A stretch of 64,000 nucleotides of DNA, from positions 186,001-250,000 of the forward strand of contig JAHDVF020000513.1 in the NCBI GenBank assembly GCA_022606425.2, written 5' to 3'. The notes under the pieces are model-generated. The model was not told the origin of the DNA. It saw nothing but the letters and a program-made list of their open reading frames with translations, and did not search any database. The position numbers were made by a program, and so were the translations under genes. This document shows positions 32,080 to 43,544 of the stretch, in pieces (within the stretch, counting starts at the first letter, position 1; each line of letters starts with the position of its first letter). The DNA is from Lepidostoma basale (lineage: Eukaryota; Arthropoda; Insecta; Trichoptera; Lepidostomatidae).

Positions 32080-33420
32080 ACATCATTGTTCAAGAAACAA
32101 TAAATACATTAAAATATATTTTTAATCAATATTCAGCAAAACAAACGGGAGTAATCTTGAAATCAGTTACACTTGTATGTACTTAAATAAATAAAAAGTA
32201 GAAAACAATAAAAAATAGCAATAAACCTTTAAATACGTTGTAAAGCCTTCTATGAAAAAATAATGTTGATTTGTAAATACCGCGTGAAACAACTAAAGTA
32301 ACTAACATATTATATTATATATAGAACCATAAATAGACTAGAAAAAACAATTTTCATGAACTTTCGACAGTTCAATAAAAATGTATTCACGTTTAAGAAT
32401 TATTGTAGCTGACTGTAATAATGTACAATATCTATTCAATAGAAAAATACAACACGAACACACACATACATAAAACACAATTATTCTAAAAAACGCACTC
32501 GACAGTTATAATATATTTTTGGTTTGGTAAGTTTGAAAATGTGAATTATATAGTTTAGAATGAAAATATATTCATATTATATATTCTCTTACATGCATAT
32601 CACGGAATGCAATAATTTTGATTTTAGATTTTTTTTTTGTAAAGTTTATCGTTTTGGCATTTTATATCAAAATATCACCCTGTAGTTAAAATTCTTTAAA
32701 ATAAACAGCATGATCCGAAATATTTTTTTTTTAATTTTTAGATTTATATGATTTACCCCTTTCATTTTTGTGGAAGTTGCATTAGCCTCAGACTACTGTT
32801 TACATTATATCATAGTAGTCAAAATACACTCAATAAATATTATTTTATTCTGAAGGAGTAATACAACCACTTATTATACTAAAATTAAAGTTGGAAAAAT
32901 AGAAGAGTCAAAGATCTATGTTAACCTTACTTTTTTAATCATACACACTTAATATTATGCCTTTTCGAGATGATAAATCCATGATCCAACTAATGGTCAA
33001 ACTTTCTAACTTATTATTAACTCTGTTTTCGCACATTATATTATAATTATATATTTTTTTTCAATTACTCATCGCATTTTACCGTTGATCGGTTTCGAAA
33101 CTATCCATATCTTTGTCAGGACGCTTACAGATATAATAATAATAATAATAAGTCGGAATAATAATAATATTCCTGAATTTGCAAACCACTTAATTGAAAA
33201 TAAGAGTTACGAGTATTTCTAATAAATAAGCATATCGCATTAAAATTGTACAAACATTATTTAGACACATTGGAAATAAAAATAGAAAATAAAAATAAAT
33301 TTAATTAATAATCAATCGCACTCTACAAATGTTAAATTTTGGACCTATTTCCAATAATAATGGCTCCAGTAAAAAAAATCGCACTCCTAACAATGGTTTG
33401 TTTGTTTATATAAAAAGACT
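32080..33420. other. AT-rich intron sequence
   Basis: No gene seen. A weak hairpin-type motif (GGTTTCGAAACTATCC) is at about 33095 and an AAT run at 33135. Confidence 0.4.
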
Positions 33421-33429
33421 AATACCAAA

Positions 33430-33600
33430 GATTTAAATCAATGATATTAGAATTTATTTTACAGTCTTCAATATGAGCAGAAAATAGCTCATTATTATGA
33501 AGAAGGAATCAGGTCGTTGTCCAGGCTTGAACCCAAGTCACCTGGATCGAGAGCCAAGCGTTCTATCCCCTAGACCACCACCCGGTTTTATATACTCGTA
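33430..33600 (-). mobile_element. SINE-3 copy (tRNA-derived)
   Basis: The minus strand begins CGGGTGGTGGTCTAGGGGAT (A-box-like) and has GGGTTCAAGCC (B box), then CATAATAATGAGCTATTTTC. A second copy with the same layout is at 61645-61800. Confidence 0.65.
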
Positions 33601-33609
33601 TACTGAACA

Positions 33610-34570
33610 TACATGATACAAGCAAGAAAAGCGTCACGCAAAGACAATTAATTACATATTGAATCGGAACCGGTCAGCAGTAAAAGTGATAAGTGGTCGA
33701 AACAAATAAATATAAAATAATGTGAAATTTCTATGATTTATTCATCACACTTAGATTTTAAGCAAAACCCCCAATAAATAATTAATGTTTAAAAATATAA
33801 ACCTTAGCTCTACGCTCTAACCTATAAAATGCATTTTTTCTTGTCCATTTAACTCATTTCAGCCTTTCATAATTTCCTTAGTACATTTCAGAAAATATAA
33901 GAGATTACCATAGAACTATCGTGATACAATATTAAACGTTGATTATAACTAGCGCCTGACAACTACAAACGTTTAAATCTTTCAAGTTCACCCTTGAATG
34001 AATTTATACGCTTGCATCATTTTACATGTATCCAATAATAAATTACACAGTAAATTGTTATATAATAATTGTACTTTAAAGACATATTTAAAATATTTCA
34101 AGCATTAAAATTCACAAAGAAAATATTTAAATATGAATACTATATAGCGTCCGATTTTTATACATACATTTAGTTCAATACAAAATATAGTACGACAATA
34201 AAATATAAAAAAATAAATTAACACACACTGTTTAAGAATACGAGATCAAAAAGTTTCATTCGCTCCTCTATTTCGAAAATATTAAAAATTGGTACATCTA
34301 TACACATCAATTATAAATAATGACTTAATGCAAAAAATTAGGGGACATTTTATTTTCCAAGCCGATTCTTAAAAAGAGATTTTAAGTGAAACACAAAATA
34401 TTGTTTATATTGATTATATGGTAAATATTTACCATTATCTATGAAATATTATTATACTTAATTGTAAATAACGTGTAATCAAATAAATAAAATATGATTT
34501 ATGAAATTATAAATAATACGAATGAATCTTTATAACATCTGAATCTTTATAATGAATTTTTATAAATCTT
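33610..34570. other. AT-rich intron sequence
   Basis: No coding or repeat structure recognised. Confidence 0.4.
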
Positions 34571-34574
34571 TATA

Positions 34575-34860
34575 ACATCTCACAGATCATGTAAACAATT
34601 TATAACATGTATCACTGAAGAAGGACTGGTTGTCCGAAACATGTAATTATAATTTTTTTGACGTAAGTGTTGTATATACAAAGTATATAAAAAAGAAAAA
34701 GAGAAATAAAGCATCTACAAAACAAAGTATGGCGAATATAGAAGAAATACGAATGAAAACCGCTGTTAAAAATGCCTTAGAAAGGCAACATATAATTCCC
34801 GTAAACTATAATAAAACTTCTAGAAAACAGACGTTTTCATTCGTGTTGATTATTAAATAT
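34575..34860 (+). mobile_element. F4 repeat with hairpin motif
   Basis: Contains CTGAAGA, a GGAC/GTCC hairpin and GAAACATGTA at 34615-34645, then an F1-type end (AAAACTTCTAGAAAACAGAC). Confidence 0.5.
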
Positions 34861-35228
34861 TTAGTTTTACATCGTTGCTTAAAAAATATGTTTACTATAA
34901 ATTTTTTTAAAAGAAACATCGGCCTGCAACATAAAACGCACCCTATATTTGTTAATTATAACCACTAAGAAACCACTTTCTGTGTCATGCCTATCATTAG
35001 ATGTGTGGTTTTAGCTATAAATCAATGAGCATTTACATTATTATGTCTATGCTCATATATGTTCCAAATGCGTATTTCCATGTACGTTATTTTTTCAGTT
35101 GTTCTGAAAACGTACGTAACATTTGCAATATTCCTCATTACAATATTGAATGAACTTTTGATTGTGCATCTGTGAAGATATACAGTCATGCATTAGTCAA
35201 TTCCACCAGATTATCTTGAGTCAAAAGA

Positions 35229-35488
35229 TTAAATATTCTTATGAAAGTTGATGAAACATTTGGTGTGGAGGGGGATTTTACATTTGTTGCAGATGAACAC
35301 TGTTTTGGAGTCACAGTGTTGGCAACGCTTCCTCTTCTTGTCATTGCTGGACACCACAATGTGCCCTGTCGTGTCCTTTTTGGGCGACCTTTCCGTAGAG
35401 GTCCTTCCGATGTTTTCGTTGATCTTCCTCTTCCAGACTTCTATCTTCATCTTAACATTTTCGAATGGCGAGCCGACTGTGTTTGAAT
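35229..35488 (-). CDS. Alternative terminal exon 8 with piggyBac-type zinc ribbon
   Basis: The acceptor ATTTTTTTCAG, with a good pyrimidine tract, is followed by AT and codons, phase 1. The 85-residue peptide starts SNTVGSPFENVKMKIEVWKR, has a basic Lys/Arg/Asn-rich linker, and ends in KRCQHCDSKTVFICNKCKI, PLHTKCFINFHKNI and the stop. The C-x2-C, C-x2-C, C-F-x-x-F-H layout is that of the zinc ribbon closing piggyBac transposases. One of the usual Cys positions is His (PLHTKC). No transposase core lies nearby. Strand, phase and stop fit the terminal exons of the FLYWCH array. The assignment to the same gene is an inference. Confidence 0.65.
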
Positions 35489-35744
35489 CTGAAAAAAATA
35501 ACGTGTGAGATTTGCCGCTCGAATAGTTTTACCGGTAAAATTAAGCAAAGAATTAACAATTAACACCAATGACATGCGTAAAACGAAGACAAATCTACAC
35601 ACTAAAGACAACATCAGAAATACACATCAACGTTTAATGTATTCAATTTGAGGTAAAGATAAACGTTGCATTCAAAACACTATACATCACTTCTTTTTAA
35701 ACATAACATGTTGTAGTAGTAATATTACAACATCAATTGATAGT

Positions 35745-35830
35745 ACGAGGGTTGTCCGTAAAATAAGTTTCCCTGTTTGCCACGGGCACGCAGATCGCTG
35801 TTACGTGCGATCCGGCAACACTCGCATAAT
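35745..35830 (+). mobile_element. mariner-like end fragment
   Basis: Begins TACGAGGGTTGTCCGTAAAA, typical of some mariner terminal repeats. No second end was found. Confidence 0.35.
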
Positions 35831-35935
35831 AATAATAATAATAATAATTTTATTATTATTATTTTGTTGAATCGCTCTTTACATCATGACAGCATGAGCC
35901 AAATCGATGTAAAGGGTATTATAGCTATCATAGTG

Positions 35936-36110
35936 ATTGTTATGACATGTGATAGGTAGCTAATCTATCGCCATTTTATTGTCACGTGAATTCTACACCA
36001 GACCAAAGAAAGTGTGACAATCACCCTGCCATCGCCGGGAATCAAATCCGGAACCTTCGGGGTGGCAGTCAATGCACTTACCACTCGGCCACGAAGGTCG
36101 TCAAGGTATA
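35936..36110 (-). mobile_element. SINE-1 copy, reverse
   Basis: On the minus strand: GACCTTCGTGGCCGAGTGGT (A box), GATTTGATTCCCGGCGATGG (B box) and TGTAGAATTCACGTGACAAT. The 3' tail is missing. Confidence 0.75.
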
Positions 36111-36119
36111 CATTTAAGG

Positions 36120-37740
36120 GGTTAATACTGTCCAATACCATAATGATATAATTTTTTTATGAATTGAAACACTTATTTTCCACTTTTTAGTTTTTTTTTT
36201 CTCTTACGAGTCTATACCATTCTTCCGATAAAACCTTCAAAACACATCGAAAAAATAAACTCAGAACTGAAAAAAAACGTATTTCGAATAATAAAAAAAT
36301 CCATTATATTATTTTAATGCGAAACGAAATTAATCATAAATGTTGGTATATTATTCACTAAAAGCTTTAATTTATAATAAAACATCTTAGCATACAATTA
36401 GTATGTATATTTAATAAAACAAATAATTTCGAACCACGTAAACGAATTTTAATTGAGACCAATAGAGTTATACAAAAAATATTGAAAACTAAGAATTTTT
36501 TCATTAAAACTAAAATACGAATTACATTTGTAACATAAATACAATATAATATAGAAAAGAAAATACATGTATTTATTCTTTGGGGAGTTAGTTAGTTCTT
36601 TGGGGATGACATTTGATAATGTTTTAGACAGGTGAAACATGTCATTCCCATAAATTATAATATTACTTCTAGAAAACTTTCAATGTTAATTATGGTTTTG
36701 AAACACAGTTATGAAGCCGTGAAAATGAAATAAAATGTTTATATTTTTTACTATGAGTAAAAGTGCAAAAAGCACAACGATACAGATATACTAAAATATT
36801 TCAGTAAAGGGATGTCCAGTTAAAAAAAATTCAGATTTATTCCAATAAAAAAAATAAGTTTATTTAAAAATATATATTATAATAAGGCACTTTATTTAAC
36901 AAGAAAATACAATTCTTAAGCGAAGTGTCCACTAACAAGAATACTTCCACAATACAAGTCGACTTTCGCTGTGTAATGATATCCACCAAACGTAGGGTCG
37001 AAGCACCAGTATTTGACCACCCCCCAGTAAATGACCGTTGGTTAATAAAACAAAATATAATAAGAATTGCTCTATGTGTCCAGTCAAAAAACTTGACAAA
37101 AGACAACTGTTGGTAAGAAACAAAACTATCAGTTTTGAACTGTGCCTTGTCAAACGGTAAAAGTGCGTCTTCCCGTTGTTGTTCTGAGATTGTTAGTAGT
37201 TTTTTATAAGGAAAAGTGTGGTAAGTGTTTTTTTTAATGTTATTTCTTATGCAATTCTTTGAATATTTCCATATTTTTATACGTTAGGGTGTTTCATAAT
37301 GTGACAATGTAACAAAACCTATGTATTGTATCAATATAACCTGAAGTGGTCAATTACTGGTGATTGTGCTATTTTTTTAGAGAAATATTTATTTTAATAG
37401 TTATACTCATTTCAATAAAAAAGTTAGAGAATTTAGAGAAGTCAGTGTGTTTTTTATTGTTTTCTTTTATTTTGTACACTGAAATAATGAAATTAATGCC
37501 TTTAATGTGGATTTCAGTACAAGCTGAACCTTAAACGGTCATTCATTGGTGCTTTGACCCTACATCCGAAAATTTTGAAGCTTGTCGTAACCTGGGCGTT
37601 GACTTCTGTAGGGTATTTAAACTCAAAGCCACTCTTAGAAGTTTGATTGCTATTAGACGCTTTGCTTTTAAGTCAATAGAAAAAATATACTACATATAAT
37701 TTACCATTAACGCATTTTACACTAAATATTAAACTTATTA
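36120..37740. other. AT-rich region with F1 remnant
   Basis: An F1-type arm is at 36605-36680 (TTTGATAATG...GGTGAAACATGTC). Two stretches at about 36990-37040 (reverse) and 37535-37565 share GGTGCTT(C/T)GACCCTAC and may be ends of an unrecognised DNA element. No coding region. Confidence 0.4.
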
Positions 37741-37742
37741 TT

Positions 37743-37915
37743 CTATAATAATATTGGTTGGCTATTTTTGTTGATTATTGCTACTTTACGGAAAACTCTA
37801 ATGCAGGAGTCAACCAATGCTGCAATTTTCTTTTGATTTCTCGGAAAGACGAATAAGTCACAGCGAACAAAGTTTGGTAGATACGGAGGTTGTTGCAACA
37901 TTATGATCATATTTT
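37743..37915 (-). pseudogene. mariner transposase C-terminal fragment
   Basis: The minus strand reads QQPPYLPNFVRCDLFVFP, the degraded form of the mariner block normally carrying the third catalytic Asp; here that Asp position is Asn. It continues QKKIAALVDSCIRVFRK. Isolated and inactive. Confidence 0.6.
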
Positions 37916-37916
37916 T

Positions 37917-38160
37917 GGCCAAAAATGAACGAATAAACATTTAAGACACAAAATCCATAATTCGGTGGCCCATAAATCTGCTATTTTACAACATATATTA
38001 TGGTAATGCTTTTGGCAAAAAATGAACGAATAAACAATTAAGACGCAAAATCCAAGATTCGGTGGCCCATAAATAACATATATCATGGTAATGTTTTTGG
38101 CCGAAAATGACAAATATACATTTAAGATAGAAAATCCGAGGCTCATTGGCTGAATATTCT
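37917..38160. repeat. Tandem repeat, about 90-bp unit, three copies
   Basis: Units share GGC(C/A)AAAAATGAACGAATAAAC, AAAATCCA-(A/T)GATTCGGTGG and CCCATAAAT. The third is more divergent. Follows the mariner fragment directly. Confidence 0.65.
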
Positions 38161-38334
38161 GATTTCTTATGACAGATATTCTCGTGTAATCGTTGTAAAA
38201 CATCAGAAAAATTATCTTTTTTGATCATACAACCTTTTGGTAAGAATCCACTATACACTTGTTATGAAAGAAAACAAATCTGTCCGTTACTTTTAATCAA
38301 ACTATGTCAATATAGAAGAGTGTAGGATGGTTAA

Positions 38335-38610
38335 TTATTATTGTATCTTCTTCTTCTCGATTCTACATCCCAGTGATGGATTTGGTCTTCTCTACAATAG
38401 ATCTCTACTGGTTCCTGTCCCTGGTCATCCCTCTCCATTCTCCAGGTCTTTCCAGTTTTCTCTAATCGGTCCTTACATTTTTGCCTAGGTCGTTATTCAT
38501 TGGGAAATCCGAGTTCCGAGGAGATTGTGTTGGTGTTCGAAATCATGTGTTCTTCGCAGCTTAGAAAACAATATCCACGTTTCAGGCAGAGTGTAGAGTA
38601 TAAAACGAAT
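38335..38610 (-). mobile_element. Probable RTE-type LINE tail, reverse
   Basis: The minus strand ends in a GAAGAAGAAG run and upstream gives weak similarity to the end of endonuclease-RT proteins. Low certainty. Confidence 0.3.
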
Positions 38611-38729
38611 GTGCGGACACAAAAACGCATTTAACACCAAATGTTAATTCCTCACTTATCCAATAGAATTCCAATGAGATATTGATAATTGAATGTATAC
38701 AAATTAATTTTAAATGCATATATTGTTAT

Positions 38730-39364
38730 TTAACTCTTACCACTCCTTTGTGAAATGCCAGCCGACATCGCTATATGTACGCTACGACTCGGTTGTCGGC
38801 TGGCGGCCGACAAGATAAGACTTGCGCGCGCGGTGTATTTTCGCGCGCAAAACTTGACTTTCTTGTGATTATTCGTTAAAAAAAACATTCAATTTCACAT
38901 CTTAATAAGATTTTGACTGTTTTCCGTTTTTATTTTACTATAATCCTTGCAAATTCACAAAACCTAAAATGGCGGGAACTTCGCGTGATACGTCATGCAG
39001 AGGAGCGATTAGAGTACAAGCCCCGCTTCATTGCGAAACTGGACAAAGGTTCTAAAGTTTGTACTGCGTGCAGTAACAGAAAGATTCCAGGGGGAAGACG
39101 GGAAGCAGTGTGGTTTTGTGAGACCTGTTCCAGAAAACCTGGTCTCCATCCTGGAGATTGTTTTAAAAAGTACCATACTATGCAAAACTATAAGAGGTCC
39201 ATAATGTTTTTTTGTATATTGTTTTTTATTTGAAGAATAAATCATTACAAATTAATTTTTAACGATTTTTTTGTAACTACCTATCAATAAAAATATTTTG
39301 ACATTATTTAAATTAGAGTTGGCTGACAAACAATATCAAAAAATAATGGAGTGGTAAGGGTTAA
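38730..39364 (+). mobile_element. Deleted piggyBac-like element with zinc-ribbon end
   Basis: Bounded by TTAA (38730-38733, 39361-39364) and 13-bp inverted repeats CTCTTACCACTCC / GGAGTGGTAAGGG. Near the left end is an inner inverted motif (CAGCCGAC / GTCGGCTG). The catalytic part of the transposase has been deleted; only the C-terminal zinc ribbon is readable. Confidence 0.75.
39000..39233 (+). pseudogene. piggyBac transposase zinc ribbon; possible opposite-strand exon
   Basis: Reads EERLEYKPRFIAKLDKGSKV, then CTACSNRKI, GGRREAVWFCETCSRKP and LHPGDCFKKYHT, with a stop at 39231. It closely resembles exon 14 at 60.5 kb (CVVCSNRKI, NGRRET, HVGDCFFSYHT). The frame is preceded at 38999 by ATGCAG and two bases, which would be phase 1 if used as an acceptor; the pyrimidine tract is poor. 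More likely just the remnant tail of the element around it. Confidence 0.6.
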
Positions 39365-39457
39365 TCATGTAGTGCGATGATACAATGAGTTCTGATAGTT
39401 AAAACGCGAAATGATAATAAGTAAACATAACCACAGCACATGAAACACATTATTGCA

Positions 39458-39702
39458 TTATTGCCTAAGTTTGACGTAGTTTCCTTCTGAGGTGCAAAAG
39501 TAGGCAGGTGGTTTGTGGTTGTGTTTTGGGGTATGCTCCATCAGTATATCGTTAACCGTTAACGCCTTCGCATTGCAGTGGGTATTGGGGTAGGACGAAC
39601 AGCGCCACTTCACCCGCGCGCCCTTGAACAACCCGCGTCCACAAAATGTGAAACTATTTACCATCAAAAGTCTCCCACCAGACCTGGTCGGTATAAAAGT
39701 AA
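39458..39702 (-). CDS. mod(mdg4): Alternative terminal exon 9 with FLYWCH zinc finger
   Basis: The acceptor TTTTAAATTTTAG is followed by TT and codons, phase 1. The peptide starts TFIPTRSGGRLLMVNSFTFC and has VKWRCSSYP, a Cys in THCNAK, the triad KHNHKPPAYF and EGNYVKLRQ before the stop. The Gly-Tyr-Thr-Tyr of the sisters is Ser-Phe-Thr-Phe. All zinc ligands are kept. It lies 94 bp from the piggyBac-like element at 38730-39364, which is downstream of it in reading direction. Confidence 0.82.
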
Positions 39703-39709
39703 CTAAAAT

Positions 39710-40735
39710 TTAAAAACATATTGTAATTAGATACATCACAATATATAATAATAATATATAATAATAATATATAAAAAGTGTAAACATATGTACACAAAAA
39801 TACCACCTTCACGCGATGAAACTTGTAGAAAGAAATTTAACTATTATACAATAGAATGATAGAAATACACCTAATCAAAAAAATAACTTTGCGTCAAAAA
39901 GTATCGAAAAACAACTATTTTCAAAGAGATTTACTTTATTGTAAAATTATTACATTTTTAAGCATTACTAGGACTATCGTACTAATAAACCCTAAACACA
40001 AATACGAATCCATATTATACACAGCAAATATTTAAATATTAATATAATGTAACAAATTTTATATTATTATTTCATTTTTAAATACACAGGTTCAAATTCT
40101 TAGAACATATAAACTAGAATCAAATAAATCACTTGACACATAAATCTTTTAAAATCACAAATAATTAGATGGCTGACTACAACTTTATTCATACAGATAC
40201 AAGATTAGCTGATTTTATATTGAAATCAAATATTAGTACTAAATTTTCCCTCATACTTCTACCAATGCATTTTGCCTTTCCTGTCCCTCCTGTTCATTTT
40301 TTGTTGGTTGTATATGTTTTAGAGTAGCATTGTTTAAATGTGGTGTGGGTCCCCCATGGTTGCAAAAATACAATTTCTTTACATAAGTTCCGCATGGACG
40401 GGGATGGGCCAAGGGGGAGCACGAGCGAAGCTGACGAATGGTGCCGCTACGCCTATAATAATATATAGAAGGATACACTTACACTAGGCAGTTATAGAGC
40501 GCAGCGGCGCCCTTTTTGTCAGCCTCGTTCACTTCCTCGTTCGTTCACTTCCTAGGCCCGTTCCCCGTCCAATCGGGACTGACGTTAACAGTGATTTCAT
40601 TTAAGTAAATCAAAAGGGACACCAGGTCACATTTAAGCTGTACTATTTTTTCCCTTCTATGCTTTACACATACAAACACATGCTTTAAAACAACAACAAT
40701 TGAATCATCTTAACTGCAATTGAATATACACACAC
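39710..40735. other. AT-rich intron sequence
   Basis: No exon or element recognised. A short GC-richer patch at about 40380-40580 has no clear coding frame. Confidence 0.4.
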
Positions 40736-40740
40736 CACAC

Positions 40741-40925
40741 CATCACGCCGTTCCTCCGTAAGGGTAGGCAGAGAGAATGGACCGCCATACTGCTCTAACC
40801 TGACACATCTGTCTAGACTCCTTCAGATTCATACAGCGAGTTTACATGCACGTCGATTCTTCCGACTTAGCATGGCTGACCTTTAAAATTAGATTAATAC
40901 GGTCATGCCATGTTTTCCTCGCCAT
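40741..40925 (-). mobile_element. LINE-A 3' end, reverse
   Basis: Starts CATCACGCCGTTCCTCCGTA and runs to CATGCCATGTTTTCCTCG, the antisense of the last 60 codons. Terminal GTTA repeats are absent. Confidence 0.6.
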
Positions 40926-41329
40926 GCCATGCCATGAATATAATAGCAAAAATCTTAATGTAGTTAAAATGTAGTCTGGGTGGTTGCAAAAATATAATAA
41001 CAAGTGTATGGTATAAAGGAGGCGGGACACCGTTGGGGGGTGGGAGAGTGTAAATGATGGGTATGGGGAAAGGAAGCAGTAGAGGTAGACAGAGAAAGAA
41101 TCATGAAAAGTATTTGGCCAAACATGCCAAGTTAGAAAATATAAATATACAGAAACACAAGTTTATAATTATTTTAAATATTATAAATATGAGGCTTCGC
41201 GCCCCACTAAGGGGAAGTATTGCCTCTTAGTGAGATGCGAAGCCTTCGGGTAAGCAGAAGGGGCCCTCTATGGTTTGACAATAATAATACATATACTTGA
41301 CTCAAACTATTAATATTGTTAATTAACAC

Positions 41330-41470
41330 GAATGAAAACGTATGTTTTCCAGTAGTTTTATTATATATAATATTATGTGACCGACATGTTTGCCTGTTTA
41401 AGGCATTTTCAAAAGTAGAAACACGTCAGTTACATAAAATATAATAAAACTTCTAGAGAAGAGATATTTT
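41330..41470. mobile_element. F1 fold-back repeat
   Basis: Arms TTTTCCAGTAGTTTTATTAT and AATAAAACTTCTAGAGAA flank inverted hairpin remnants. Followed by CTTCTTCTTCTT. Confidence 0.55.
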
Positions 41471-41817
41471 CTCTTCTTCTTCTTATTTTTCTTCAGACAT
41501 TTTACTTCGTATTAATTATTATTTTTTACATGATTGTTCAAGAGATAATAAATTACTGTTGTTATTTGAAATTTCGTGGTAGAAATTTATTGTAAATATT
41601 ATAATAAAAATAATTAATTATCAACTCGTTGTCATTTTCTGGTTCCAGCAATGAAATCAGAATCAATTGAATGGCTATTACTCGTATATGAATATTTATT
41701 ATAGAGAAATTTTAATTACCTTTATTTTCATTATACGTAAACTTCTCCCAACAAAATCTAATTGGCCAATTACGCCAAACACATAAAAAAATAAACAACA
41801 TCTCAAACTAAGCGCGT

Positions 41818-42077
41818 TTATAAGTTGTACTTTGGTTTTTTCATGCGGTTTATGATGGTGTCCAAGTCTGGATAGTGCAGTGGCGGTTCGTGGTTATGCT
41901 CGTGGTAGGTGATGACCATTTTATCCCCTCGCGTCTGGGCCATCCCGGGACACTTCTTATTTTGATATGACGAGCAAATCCACCCTTGCCAGCCGCTCGG
42001 ATCGAAGCTTTTACGGCGGAAAGTGAAGCCTTTGACCGTGAGAAGCTTACTTCCGTTTGATAGGGGGATGAACTCGA
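41818..42077 (-). CDS. mod(mdg4): Alternative terminal exon 10 with FLYWCH zinc finger
   Basis: The acceptor ATTTTTTATAG is followed by TC and codons, phase 1. The peptide starts EFIPLSNGSKLLTVKGFTFR, then GWICSSYQN, a Cys in KKCPGM and the triad EHNHEPPLHYP. In place of the common DGxYIK end it has a basic tail INRMKKPKYNL and stop. A functional exon is likely. Confidence 0.8.
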
Positions 42078-42182
42078 CTATAAAAAATATATTCATAAGA
42101 CAAAACTGCATGAAAAAATGTGAGATTCATTAATTTTAAATGCAAGAGTCGATAATAATACACATAATACTATATATTATAT

Positions 42183-42240
42183 TCTTCTTCTTCTTCAGCC
42201 TGTTGTGGCCGTCCACTCCTGAACGTATGCCTCCTTTCGT
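42183..42240 (-). mobile_element. LINE-D-type tail, reverse
   Basis: TTCTTCTTCTTCTTCAGCCT followed by CACTCCTGAACGTATGCCTC, the reverse of the tail at 5158-5200. Short. Confidence 0.4.
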
Positions 42241-42399
42241 TGTAAACATATGCATTAAAAGATAAATAAATTACATGAAAAAACAAATAAAACATAATAA
42301 TAAAAATAAACATAACCAAATATTTTTCGTATATTACTTAATATAAAATGATACTTAGAAAGAATACAATACATAAACACACAGATTTTTTTTATAAAT

Positions 42400-42550
42400 C
42401 AAAAGACGTTTTCTACTTTTGAGTTTATTTTTCTCCACAAGTTTCGAAAAAAGATAAGAGAAGGATGGAGTGCCGCATTGATTAAAGTGTGGCAGTTCAT
42501 TATTTTTGCCTACCCCTTCAAGGAGACGGCGTGATGGTTAATTAGTTAGA
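42400..42550 (+). mobile_element. F3 arm joined to LINE-A 3' end
   Basis: An F3-type arm (TTTGAGTTTATTTTTCTCCA) runs directly into the 3' end of a LINE-A derivative (GAGAAGGATGGAGTGCCGCA...GGCGTGATGGTTAATTAG). Confidence 0.5.
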
Positions 42551-42564
42551 CAAATCTCGAAGAT

Positions 42565-42790
42565 TTTATACCTTTATCATTAGAAGAACGATATAAACAG
42601 TTTATATCATTCTCTTGATGGTGAAAGCACTTTCGAAATATGTATAGAAAAATAAACACAAAAATAGAAGAAAAAGAACAGTGTTTAAATTCATAAATAA
42701 AATAGTCAGTGTGGAATTGCACACTGTTGACGCCTTATGTTCATGGAATATAAGAATTAAAACAATTTGTTCTAAAAACAAAAGAATTTA
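42565..42790. repeat. Decayed F3-related repeat
   Basis: Contains TTGATGGTGAAAGCACTTTC-GAAAT and CAGTGTGGAATTGCACACTG, related to 47380-47575. Confidence 0.4.
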
Positions 42791-42899
42791 TTACAAAATT
42801 AATACTTTGTTTTAAACATGTAAAATATAAATATAATGAAATGTTTTTTAGACTAGTTACGAGTAGATTTGTGAATTTATAATATTAATAAATAAACAT

Positions 42900-43010
42900 T
42901 CCAGTCTGTCGATGCCAGCGAGCCTGGCGAAACCGGTCGCTGTCTAAATAAAGACAAAAGTGGAAGTAGTTAAAAAACATCGTTTTATTTAATTATTAAA
43001 TAAACATTAA
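42900..43010 (+). mobile_element. F5 half copy
   Basis: GAGCCTGGCGAAACCGGTCG, then AAATAAAGACAAAAGTGGAA and AACATCGTTTTATTTAATTA, the right half of the F5 palindrome. Confidence 0.6.
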
Positions 43011-43288
43011 ATTATGACTTAAAAACGACTAGCCATATAAATAATAATGGTATTTTAAATAGGTAGATAATAAAAAATGACGAAATAAGTTAATTCGATA
43101 TTCAAACACATTCACGTTATATAAAAATAAAATAAAAACGCGCCTTACCTAAATAAAACTTACAAAACTTATCAGTATGATAACAATTAAGATTGACCGA
43201 CGAAAGCAAGTTTATTATACCATATATATAAAATAATGTATTCGCAATAAACCTTAAAAAGATCATAAAAATTTGGTTTATATTTATG

Positions 43289-43539
43289 CCTGTAGCACAC
43301 TGCAGCGAGAGCGAAGCGGATGCGAAACTTTAACGAATATTTTGTTTTTTCTCTGCATATCATGTTTTTAAGAAAATCAGTCGACACGTACGAACTTATT
43401 GCGGGCGTCAGGCGAAATGAATTTCTTTCAATCGTTCCGCGCGCTGTCTGCAATAACTAGTTAAAAAACATGATATACAGAATGTCGCTATTCGCTAGAG
43501 TTTCGCAACCGCTTCGCTTTCGCTGCAGTGTGCTACAGG
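43289..43539. mobile_element. Short TIR element, 251 bp
   Basis: Ends are 41-bp inverted repeats starting CCTGTAGCACACTGCAGCGA with few mismatches. No target duplication was seen. Superfamily unknown. Confidence 0.65.
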
Positions 43540-43544
43540 AGTTA

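Noticed and set aside
33510..33600. Possible tRNA on the minus strand
   Set aside because: Same reasoning: it is the head of SINE-3, with a second copy at 61.7 kb sharing a non-tRNA body.
36990..37565. A DNA element with GGTGCTTCGACCCTAC ends
   Set aside because: The shared motif is short and boundaries or target duplication could not be defined.
38913..39233. A plus-strand host gene with a zinc ribbon
   Set aside because: It lies inside a TTAA/TIR-bounded piggyBac remnant; kept only as a pseudogene and possible exon.
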